The translations under genes were made by a program, and so were the position numbers. Positions 50,801 to 58,495 of a DNA stretch of 64,000 nucleotides are shown in pieces; within the stretch, counting starts at the first letter, position 1; each line of letters starts with the position of its first letter. The DNA lies in assembly GCF_017639205.1 (NCBI RefSeq), contig NZ_CP071139.1, forward strand, positions 1,178,001-1,242,000, written 5' to 3'. The stretch is from Streptomyces nojiriensis. Lineage in GTDB: Bacteria; Actinomycetota; Actinomycetes; Streptomycetales; Streptomycetaceae. The notes under the pieces were generated by a model that had not been told where the DNA came from, did no database searches, and worked only from the letters and a program-made list of their open reading frames with translations.

Positions 50801-53313
50801 CCGTGAGCGGGCACCAGCACTACTGGCAGGGCGAGTTCATCGGCGACGAGGAGGCGGGCCGCCGGCTCGCCGGGCTGCCGGGCGCCGTCGAGGCCGCGCT
50901 CGCGGAGGGCCTAGAGACCGAGACCGTCCTGGCCGCGTGCGACGCGCTCGCCACCGCGCTGCGCGACCCCGGCCATCCCGTACGGGCCCGGCTCGCCACG
51001 CACCTGCCCGAGGGGGAGGACCCGGCCGTCCTGGCCGAGCTGGGCGGCCTCCTCGGCCGGCGGGAGCTGACCCGCAAGCTGCGCCGGGAGCTCGGCGGCG
51101 CGACGCCCGGCCGGCTGAACCGGGCGGATCCGCGCGAGACGGTGTACGAGGCGTGGGCGCCGGTCGGCCTGGTCGCCCACATCGCGCCGGGCAACGCCGC
51201 GACGGTCGCACCGCTGAGCATCGTCGAGGGCCTGCTCGCCGGGAACGTCAACGTGCTCAAGACCAGCAGCGACGACACCCTGCTGACCCAGCAGCTGATG
51301 GCGGAGCTCGCCGGCCTGGACCCGAGCGGGGCGCTGGCCGCGCGGATCGTCGTGCTGCGCTTCCCTTCCTCCCGCCAGGAGTGGCTGCGCCTGATGTGCG
51401 CGCCCGCGGACGCCGTCGCCGTATGGGGCGGGGAAGCGGCCGTCGAAGGGGTGGCCGCCCATGTGCCGGCCGGCTGCAGGCTGGTGGAGTGGGGGCACCG
51501 GATCTCCTTCGCGTACCTGACGGCCGACGCCTGGTCGGACGCCCGCACGCTCGACGCCCTGGCGGACGACGTCTGCCTGCACGAGCAGGAGGCGTGCTCC
51601 AGCCCTCAGGTGGTCTACCTCGACACCGAGGACGAGGACGAGGTCTTCGGTTTCGCCGAGCGGTTCGCCGCGGTCCTCGCCACCCGGCCGCCGGCCGCGG
51701 CGGGCGCGGCCGCGGGCGAGCCCGACCCGGCGGAGGCGGCCGAGCTGACCACCACCGAGCTGATGGCCCGGCTGGAGGAGCACCTGGGCCTGACGCGGGT
51801 GTTCGCCGCTCCCGACGGCTCGTGGCGGGTCATGGCCGACACCCGGTCCCCGCTGACCGCCTCGCCGCTGCACCGCAGCGTGTGGGTCAAGCCGCTGCCC
51901 CGCAAGCGGCTGATCGCCACCCTGCGGCCGATGCGCCGCTATCTGCAGACGGCGGGCCTCGCGGGCAGTCCGACGGACATCGCCGAGCTCTCCCGTACCG
52001 CGCTGGCGGCGGGCGTCACCCGGGTCACGCCGGTCGGCGCCATGCTGGAGAGCTACGCGGGTGAGCCGCACGACGGGGTCTACGCCCTGCAGCGCTACAG
52101 CCGCCGCGTCGCGGTCCAGGCCGATCCGGCCGCCTTCGCCACCACCGCCTGCCTGGACGACCTGGTCCGGCCCGTGGTGCTGCCGCTTCCCGAGGGGCCG
52201 CTGCTGGGCAAGGAGGACGTACAGGAACCGGCCCGCCGGCTGGCGCGGGCCGATGCCGAGCTGTACTTCCGCAGCGGCGGCAGTACCGGGGCGCCGGCGC
52301 TGTCGGTGTTCAGCTACGACGACTACGACACGCAGATGCACGCCGCCGCCCGGGGCCTGCTGGCCGCCGGGTACGACCCGGCCTCGGACCGGACCGCCAA
52401 CCTGTTCTACTGCGGCGCCATGTACGGCAGCTTCATCAGCTTCTTCTCCGTGCTGGAACGGCTCGGCGGGGTGCAGTTGCCGCTGTCGGCGGGCCCCGAC
52501 CACCGGGCCACGGCGCAGGCGCTGATCGACCACGGGGCCGACACCCTCTTCGGCATGCCCTCCTACCTGTGGCAGCTGCTGCACGCGGAGGAGGAGGCGC
52601 TGCGCGCCTACGGCGGCCTGCGCAAGGTGTTCTACGGCGGCGAGCACTTCACCGAGGAGCAGCAGCGCACCCTGAAGGACACCTTCGGCATCGAGGCCGT
52701 CCGCTCGATCACCTACGGCAGCACCGACCTCGGCCCGCTGGGCTACCAGTGCACCGAGAGCTCCGGCGGTGTCCACCACCTGCACGCCGACCTCCACACG
52801 ATGGAGATCCTGGACCTGGCCGAGGACCGCGCGGTGGTCCCGGGCGAGACGGGCCGGCTGGTCTTCACCACGCACGCCCGGCGCGGCCAGCACCTGGGCC
52901 GGTACGTGATAGGCGACCTCGGCCGGGAGGTCCCGGGCCGCTGCCCGTGCGGGCGGCACGCGCCGCGCTTCGAGCTGCGGGGGCGCACCGGCGACGTGAT
53001 GCGCGTGGCGACGTACTTCCTGAACCACCGCCGCTTCCTGGACCTGGCCGAGGAACAGGGCGGGCACCGGGGTGAGGTGCAGATCCGGCTCGACTCCGCC
53101 GGCGCGCGCGAGCGGCTGACCGTACGGGTGGAGCGGGCCGCGGCGACGGATCCGGAGCGGCTGCGGGAGGTCTTCCTGGCCGGCTACCCGGAGCTGCGCT
53201 CGGCGGTGGCGGAGCGGCTGCTGGAGCTGGTGGTCGAGGCGGTGGACGGCGCGTCGCTGGACCGCAGCCCGACCAGCGGCAAGCTCCTCGCCGTGGTGGA
53301 CGCGCGCGGCTGA
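50797..53313 (+). CDS. LuxC acyl reductase fused to a PaaK-like adenylation domain
   Basis: An 838-residue fusion. Residues about 30-430 are LuxC-like: the NAD(P)H-binding segment APVGLVAHIAPGNAATVAPL (about 121-140), and the catalytic Cys267 in HEQEACSSPQVVYL. LuxC reduces an acyl thioester to aldehyde. Residues about 470-838 are a second PaaK-like domain (RSGGSTGAPALSVF, about 491-504), similar to the operon's first gene. The pair EhpF/EhpG of phenazine biosynthesis does the same activation and reduction with separate proteins, so this is a fused version of that idea. GTG at 50797 is preferred since it overlaps LuxE and AAGGG lies 6 nt before; another GTG at 50803 is possible. Substrate unknown. 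Confidence 0.85.
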   Translation: MTVSGHQHYWQGEFIGDEEAGRRLAGLPGAVEAALAEGLETETVLAACDALATALRDPGHPVRARLATHLPEGEDPAVLAELGGLLGRRELTRKLRRELGGATPGRLNRADPRETVYEAWAPVGLVAHIAPGNAATVAPLSIVEGLLAGNVNVLKTSSDDTLLTQQLMAELAGLDPSGALAARIVVLRFPSSRQEWLRLMCAPADAVAVWGGEAAVEGVAAHVPAGCRLVEWGHRISFAYLTADAWSDARTLDALADDVCLHEQEACSSPQVVYLDTEDEDEVFGFAERFAAVLATRPPAAAGAAAGEPDPAEAAELTTTELMARLEEHLGLTRVFAAPDGSWRVMADTRSPLTASPLHRSVWVKPLPRKRLIATLRPMRRYLQTAGLAGSPTDIAELSRTALAAGVTRVTPVGAMLESYAGEPHDGVYALQRYSRRVAVQADPAAFATTACLDDLVRPVVLPLPEGPLLGKEDVQEPARRLARADAELYFRSGGSTGAPALSVFSYDDYDTQMHAAARGLLAAGYDPASDRTANLFYCGAMYGSFISFFSVLERLGGVQLPLSAGPDHRATAQALIDHGADTLFGMPSYLWQLLHAEEEALRAYGGLRKVFYGGEHFTEEQQRTLKDTFGIEAVRSITYGSTDLGPLGYQCTESSGGVHHLHADLHTMEILDLAEDRAVVPGETGRLVFTTHARRGQHLGRYVIGDLGREVPGRCPCGRHAPRFELRGRTGDVMRVATYFLNHRRFLDLAEEQGGHRGEVQIRLDSAGARERLTVRVERAAATDPERLREVFLAGYPELRSAVAERLLELVVEAVDGASLDRSPTSGKLLAVVDARG

Positions 53314-53320
53314 GACGGGA

Positions 53321-53356
53321 GGGGCGCGGGTCGGCCGTCAGGCCGTCCCGCGCCCC
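53321..53356. terminator. Terminator after the LuxC/LuxE operon
   Basis: GGGGCGCGGG (53321-53330) pairs with CCCGCGCCCC (53347-53356) over a 16-nt loop, followed by TTTG. It lies between the operon's last stop (53313) and the convergent secreted-protein gene (ending 53378). Confidence 0.75.
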
Positions 53357-53377
53357 TTTGTCCGTCGGGCCGTCAGG

Positions 53378-56110
53378 TCACGGCGCGCCGAAGGTGAGCG
53401 TCAGCTGCGGCGTCCCTTCGTTCGCCTGTGCCTCGGAGGACCACAGCCACAGGGCGTCCGTACCGGTGCTGCTGAGCGCCAGGCCGTAGCCGCCGCCGAG
53501 GGCCGCCGCGACGCTCGCGGTGGTCAGCCCGGTGGTGTGCACCGCCGAACCGTCCGGGATCCCGGCGAAGGTGCCGAGTGCCGGACCGCCCAGCGCGGGT
53601 CGGTTGTTGTACGTGGTCCCGGCCTCGCTCCACGAGCCGGTGACCGGGAGGACCGAGACGGTGTCCGTGGTGCCGGCACCGCTCTGGGTGCTCGTCTTCA
53701 CGCTGAGCGCGGCCGCCTTCAGCACCGTGCCGGCGGGTGCGGCGGGCAGGTCGAAGCGCAGGTAGCTCGCGTAGAAGGAGGTGCCGCGCACCGCGAGCGA
53801 GCCCGAGGTGCCGTAGTTGGTGGCGGGCGCCCCCGCGTTGGCGTAGGTGTCCTCCGCGGCGGGCACCTGGACCACCGAGTCGGCCGGGGCGGTGGCGAGG
53901 GCGTAGTGGTTCTGCACCTGTGCCGGGCTGAGCACCGTCGGGTAGACGGCGGTCTCGTCGAGCCGGCCCGCCCAGTACTCGCTCGTGGGACGGTCGGGCC
54001 AGCCGCCGAGGCTGTCGCCGCCGGCGTGCCAGTAGCCCGAGAAGTTCTCGTGGGTGGTGACGGCCAGGGTGCCCTTCTGGGCGCCGTCCACGTACAGGGT
54101 CATCCCGCCTGGGCCCTGGGTGGCGACGACGTGGTGCCACTGGTTGTCGTTGTAGGAGCCGGAGGTGGTGATGGTGCGGGTGGCTCCGGTGTAGACGCCG
54201 TAGACCAGCCGGCCGTTGTTGGTCATGTAGATGTGCTTGTCGTACTGATTGCTGCCGCGGGTCTGGTTGTTCCCGAAGCCGACGAGCTTGCCGCCCCGGG
54301 TGGTGTCGGTCTTGAACCAGGTCTCGATGGTGTAGGTGCTGCCCACGGTCTGCCGTGTGTCCCCGTACACCTGGGTGTCCGTGCCGTTGAAGCCGATCGC
54401 CGTGCTCGCGCCGGAGACCGCGCCGGGGGCCTGCCGCAGGGCGGGGGCGTTCAGGTGCGTGCCGCTCCGGTTGCCGCCGGCGGAGGAGTCGGCGACGAAG
54501 GGCAGGGCCGATTCGTCGTAGCGCCAGTACTGCTGGGCTCCGTCGGCGCGGACCTGGTTCGGGTAGCCCTCGACCGTGGTGGGGACGGTCACGCTCGCCG
54601 TCGCGGACAGGGCGCTGGTGTTGCCGGCCGCGTCGGCGGCCGTCACCCGGTAGGTGTACGACTGGCCCGCCGCCGCGGTGGTGTCGGTCCAGGAGGCCTG
54701 CGGCCGCTTGAAGAACAGCGAGTCGGCGGTGACCGTGGCGAGGGGGGTGGCCGCGCCGTTCCGGTAGATCCGGTAGGTCAGCGCGCTGTCGTCGAGGTCG
54801 AGGCTGGTGCGCCAGCGCACCTGGACCTCACCGGGCCGGAAGCTGACCGCGCTCGCCACGGGCACGGTGGGTGCGCCGGTGTCCCCGGTGGAGGCGAACC
54901 GGGTCAGGCTCTGCTGCGCCGCGCCGTTGACGGTGGTGAACTCCCCGCCGACCCACAGGTACTGGACGCCGCCCTTGGAGCCGACCGTCATCACGCGCGG
55001 CCCGATGCCCTCGCCGATGCCGTCGTCGGTGTCGGGGGCCCAGCCGAGCTTGCCGGTGCCGGTGGTGGGCTGGGCGAGCAGGTGGTGGCGCTGGCCGTCG
55101 GGGAACTCGCCGACGCTGGAGCAGTCGTGCGCGTGCGAGGCGCTGTAGAGCACGCTCTGATAGGGCAGCACGGCCTGGGTGGCGCCCAGGCAGGTGTCGC
55201 GCCAGCGCTGGCCGAAGTCGTTCAGGTTCACGGCGATCCGGCCGTCGAAGACCCCGCCTCCCGTGCCCTCGTTGGCGGTGTAGAAGCCGGTGGCGTCGGT
55301 CGCGATGTCCTTGACCACGGAGTTGGTCTCGATGAAGCCGGCGTACGACTTGGTGAGCGCGCCGCTCGTCGCGTCGACGACGGCCAGTGCGTGGGTGTTC
55401 GTTCCGTTGACGGTGAAGAAGTCGCCGCCGAGGATCACGTTCTCGCCGTCCGGGGTGACCTCGACGGCGCGCCCGGGCTCGTCGGCGTCGGCGGTGAAGG
55501 GCTTCAGGGCGCCGTCGGCCGCGCCCACGGCGGCGAAGCGCTGACGCGGCTGGCCGGCGACGCTGAGGAAGTCGCCGCCCGCGTAGACGGTGTCGCCGGT
55601 GACGGCCAGGGCCCGGACGGTGGCCGCGAAGGCCGGGCGGAAGCCTTGTTTCACGGTGCAGCTCGCCACGTCCACGGCGGCGAGGCTGGAGACGGGAGTG
55701 CCGTTGACGGCACCGAAGTAGCCGCCGACGTACAGGGTCGACTTGTCCGGCGAGAGGGCGAGCGCGCGAACGGTGGCGCTGCCCGAGCCGACGGTGAAGG
55801 ACAGCTCGCAGGAGGTCGGGGCGCCGGTCGCGGCGTCGAGCGCGACGAAGTTCACGGCCGACCGCTCGCTTCCGGAGCCTCCGTCGGGCGGGCGCACGGT
55901 GGAGAAGGTGCCGCCGACGAAGACCTGTCCGGCCGCCTCGGCGAGGGCCCAGACGACACCGTCGGGCTGCCAGGTGGCCAGCGGATCGGCGGTGAACGCG
56001 ACGGGCGGGGTGATCGCCGCCGCCTGCGGGGCGAGGCCGAGGCCCACCCCCAGCGCGGTGCCGGCCAGGGACAGGGCGAGCGCGGCCGCCGCCCCTCGGG
56101 ATCTACGCAT
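53378..56110 (-). CDS. Large secreted protein: beta-propeller-like repeats, FN3, LamG and DNRLRE domains
   Basis: A 910-residue exported protein. An N-terminal signal peptide (RRSRGAAAALALSLAGTALGVG...AQAAA) is followed by five 'GG-F-TVNG' repeats (VGGTFSTV, VGGYFGAVNG, AGGDFLSVAG, LGGDFFTVNG, VGGEFTTVNG) in the first 400 residues, as in delta-60/DUF5122-type domains. A fibronectin type III segment is at about 415-510, a LamG-like lectin fold at about 535-735 (TYTIETWFKTDT, YNDNQWHHVVATQ) and a DNRLRE domain at 745-910 (AAEDTYANAGAPATNYGTSGSLAVRG). It likely binds and degrades or surveys a polysaccharide outside the cell. GGGGGATTC precedes the ATG at 56110. Confidence 0.85.
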   Translation of the reverse strand: MRRSRGAAAALALSLAGTALGVGLGLAPQAAAITPPVAFTADPLATWQPDGVVWALAEAAGQVFVGGTFSTVRPPDGGSGSERSAVNFVALDAATGAPTSCELSFTVGSGSATVRALALSPDKSTLYVGGYFGAVNGTPVSSLAAVDVASCTVKQGFRPAFAATVRALAVTGDTVYAGGDFLSVAGQPRQRFAAVGAADGALKPFTADADEPGRAVEVTPDGENVILGGDFFTVNGTNTHALAVVDATSGALTKSYAGFIETNSVVKDIATDATGFYTANEGTGGGVFDGRIAVNLNDFGQRWRDTCLGATQAVLPYQSVLYSASHAHDCSSVGEFPDGQRHHLLAQPTTGTGKLGWAPDTDDGIGEGIGPRVMTVGSKGGVQYLWVGGEFTTVNGAAQQSLTRFASTGDTGAPTVPVASAVSFRPGEVQVRWRTSLDLDDSALTYRIYRNGAATPLATVTADSLFFKRPQASWTDTTAAAGQSYTYRVTAADAAGNTSALSATASVTVPTTVEGYPNQVRADGAQQYWRYDESALPFVADSSAGGNRSGTHLNAPALRQAPGAVSGASTAIGFNGTDTQVYGDTRQTVGSTYTIETWFKTDTTRGGKLVGFGNNQTRGSNQYDKHIYMTNNGRLVYGVYTGATRTITTSGSYNDNQWHHVVATQGPGGMTLYVDGAQKGTLAVTTHENFSGYWHAGGDSLGGWPDRPTSEYWAGRLDETAVYPTVLSPAQVQNHYALATAPADSVVQVPAAEDTYANAGAPATNYGTSGSLAVRGTSFYASYLRFDLPAAPAGTVLKAAALSVKTSTQSGAGTTDTVSVLPVTGSWSEAGTTYNNRPALGGPALGTFAGIPDGSAVHTTGLTTASVAAALGGGYGLALSSTGTDALWLWSSEAQANEGTPQLTLTFGAP

Positions 56111-56294
56111 GAATCCCCCAGTTCGGTGTGCGGTACGGCCGTAGGGTGCGGCCGAACAGGCCATGGCCGAAAACCACCGAACAGCAGTCCACGGCCGTGC
56201 CTAAGGGCGCACCCTAGAGCGATTCGCGGCTTGATTCATCCCACTTGGCGGATCCGGATGCGAAAGTGCTCCGGCCCGCACACCTGCCCCGCCG

Positions 56295-56882
56295 TCACGC
56301 GCGGGGCTTCGCCCGGACGTGCATGCGCTCGCCCTGCCGCCCGAAGAGGCTGAGGATCTCCACCGGCCGCCCGTCCGCGCTGGTGAACCAGTGGGGCAGC
56401 CGGGTGTCGAACTCGGCGGCCTCGCCGGGGCCGAGGACCAGGTCGTGCTCGGCGAGCACGAGGCGCAGCCGGCCTTCCAGCACGTACAGCCACTCGTAGC
56501 CCTCGTGCGTCCGCGGATCCGGCTCGCCGCCCCGGTCGGGGATGAGCATCTTGTACGCCTGGAGGGGGCCCGGGCCCCGGGTCAGCGGGACGGCCGTGCC
56601 GCCGTTCGGGAGGGTGCGGGGGGTCAGCCGTACCCGGGGATCCCCCACTTCGGGAGCGCCCACCAGGTCGTCCAGGGGCACTTGGTACGCGGCCGCGAGC
56701 GGCAGCAGCAGTTCCAGGCTGGGGCGGCGCTGACCCGACTCCAGCCGGGACAGGGTGCTCTTCGAGATGCCGGTCGTTTCGGAGAGCGCGGCCAGGGTGA
56801 GACCGCGCCGGGCGCGCAGCCGTCTGAGCCGGGGGGCCACCTCGTCGAGGACCGCTTGGTGGGGGGATGGGGTGTCGTCCAT
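56295..56882 (-). CDS. XRE-cupin transcriptional regulator
   Basis: A 195-residue two-domain regulator. Residues 14-70 are a helix-turn-helix (LRRLRARRGLTLAALSETTGISKSTLSRLESGQRRPSL). From about 110 is a cupin fold with metal-binding-type residues (HEGYEWLYVLEGRLRLVLAEHDLVLGPGEAAEF, FDTRLPHWF). Such XRE-cupin proteins bind small molecules and usually repress a divergent transporter. The divergent gene is an MFS pump, with a 77-bp gap and an inverted repeat at 56911-56930 between them. Confidence 0.92.
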   Translation of the reverse strand: MDDTPSPHQAVLDEVAPRLRRLRARRGLTLAALSETTGISKSTLSRLESGQRRPSLELLLPLAAAYQVPLDDLVGAPEVGDPRVRLTPRTLPNGGTAVPLTRGPGPLQAYKMLIPDRGGEPDPRTHEGYEWLYVLEGRLRLVLAEHDLVLGPGEAAEFDTRLPHWFTSADGRPVEILSLFGRQGERMHVRAKPRA

Positions 56883-56910
56883 CCGGCCATTGCACCCGGC
56901 CGTCCCGGAA

Positions 56911-56930
56911 ACGGCAACAAGGTTTGCCGT
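56911..56930. promoter_or_regulatory. Operator between XRE-cupin and MFS genes
   Basis: ACGGCAA (56911-56917) and TTGCCGT (56924-56930) are exact complements with a 6-nt spacer, in the centre of the 77-bp divergent region. Confidence 0.55.
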
Positions 56931-56959
56931 CCGTCACCCGGCGGCCGCACCCTCCCGGC

Positions 56960-58495
56960 ATGAGCCCACACAGTCCGCACAGTGATTCCGCCACCGGCCC
57001 CCGACAGCACCGCACCACCACCGGCGACGAGGGCGGGGACGCCGGCGCGCACCGGCCCGCGGTCCGGTGGGCGCTCGCCGGTCTCTCCCTCTCCGTGCTG
57101 CTCTCCTCGCTCGGCACCGGCATCGCCCATGTCGGCCTGCCGACCCTGGCGCAGGTGTTCTCCGCGTCGTTCCAGGAGGTCCAGTGGATCGTCCTGGCCT
57201 ATCTCCTCGCCGTCACCACCCTGGTCGTCGGTGCCGGACGGCTCGGCGACCTCGTCGGCCGCCGGCGGCTGCTCCTGGCGGGAATCCTGCTGTTCACCGC
57301 GGCCTCGGTGCTGTGCGCCGCCGCACCCACGCTCTGGCTGCTGGTCGGCGCCCGGGCGGCCCAGGGCCTGGGAGCCGCCGTGATGACGGCCCTCACCCTG
57401 GCCTTCGTGGGTGAGACCGTCCCGAAGGAGCGGACGGGCAGCGCCATGGGGCTGCTCGGCACGATGTCCGCGGTGGGCACCGCCCTCGGTCCGTCGCTGG
57501 GCGGGGCCCTGCTCGCCGCGTCCGGCTGGCGGGCGCTGTTCCTCGTCAACGTGCCGCTGGGCATCGCGGCGTTCCTGCTCGCCCACCGCCATCTGCCCGC
57601 CGACCGGCGGGAACGCGGGGTGGACCGGCCCCGCTTCGACCACCTGGGGACGCTGCTGCTCGCGCTGACGCTCGCCGCCTACGCGCTCGCGATGACCCTC
57701 GGTGGCGGCCGCTTCGGCCCGCTCGACACGGCGCTGCTGGCGGCCGCCGCCTGCGGGGCCGTCCTCTTCGTGCGCGCCGAGGCGAGGGCGGCCTCCCCCT
57801 TGGTCCAGCGCTCGCTCCTGCGGGATCCGGTGATCGGTGCGGGCCTCGCCTCGAGCGCGCTCGTGTCGACGGTGATGATGGCGACGCTCGTGGTCGGGCC
57901 GTTCTACCTCTCCCGGACGCTCGGGCTCGGCGAGGCCCCGGTGGGGCTGGTCCTGTCGGTCGGTCCGCTGGTCGCCGCGGTGACCGGGATGCCCGCGGGG
58001 CGCCTCACGGACCGCTTCGGCGCGCAGCGCATGACCTTGCTCGGGCTCCAGGCGATGACGGCCGGTGCCGTCATCCTCTACCTGACGCCGGCTTCGCTCG
58101 GTGTCCTCGGGTACGTCGCCCCGCTCGCGGTCGTGACCGCGGGCTACGCGGTGTTCCAGACGGCCAACAACACCGCCGTCATGGCGGACGCCGGCCCCGG
58201 CCGGCGGGGCGTCGTCTCCGGCATGCTCGGCCTCTCGCGCAATCTCGGCCTCGTCAGCGGTGCGTCCCTCATGGGCGCCGTGTTCGCGCACGGGTCGGCG
58301 ACCGCCGACATCGCCTCGGCGCCCGCCGGGACCGTGGCCGCCGGGATGCGGTTCACCTTCCTGGTCGCGGCGGCCTTGATCCTCGTCGCGCTCGCCGCCG
58401 TCGCCGCGGCGGGCCGGGTCAGCGGGCGTCCGGACCCGGCAGGGGACGGCACAGCAGCGCGGCCGGCGAGGGGCGGGTGGCGGCGCGGGTGGTGA
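56960..58495 (+). CDS. MFS transporter (DHA2-like)
   Basis: A 511-residue, about 14-helix drug exporter of the DHA2 type. Motif A: GRLGDLVGRRRLLL (about 95-108); motif C-like GTALGPSLGGALL. The His/Ser/Gly-rich N-terminal tail (1-35) is disordered. It probably exports a compound that the XRE-cupin regulator senses. The ATG at 56960 lacks a ribosome binding site and may be leaderless. The 3' end overlaps the GH5 gene end by 77 nt, tail to tail. Confidence 0.9.
   Translation: MSPHSPHSDSATGPRQHRTTTGDEGGDAGAHRPAVRWALAGLSLSVLLSSLGTGIAHVGLPTLAQVFSASFQEVQWIVLAYLLAVTTLVVGAGRLGDLVGRRRLLLAGILLFTAASVLCAAAPTLWLLVGARAAQGLGAAVMTALTLAFVGETVPKERTGSAMGLLGTMSAVGTALGPSLGGALLAASGWRALFLVNVPLGIAAFLLAHRHLPADRRERGVDRPRFDHLGTLLLALTLAAYALAMTLGGGRFGPLDTALLAAAACGAVLFVRAEARAASPLVQRSLLRDPVIGAGLASSALVSTVMMATLVVGPFYLSRTLGLGEAPVGLVLSVGPLVAAVTGMPAGRLTDRFGAQRMTLLGLQAMTAGAVILYLTPASLGVLGYVAPLAVVTAGYAVFQTANNTAVMADAGPGRRGVVSGMLGLSRNLGLVSGASLMGAVFAHGSATADIASAPAGTVAAGMRFTFLVAAALILVALAAVAAAGRVSGRPDPAGDGTAARPARGGWRRGW

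Noticed and set aside
45914-53313. Bioluminescence (lux) operon
   Set aside because: LuxC- and LuxE-like genes are present but no luciferase LuxA/LuxB; PaaK-like, GNAT and MFS genes point to a biosynthetic pathway instead.
53537-56353. 938-codon plus-strand open frame
   Set aside because: Antisense to the secreted LamG/DNRLRE protein gene, which has a signal peptide and clear domains.
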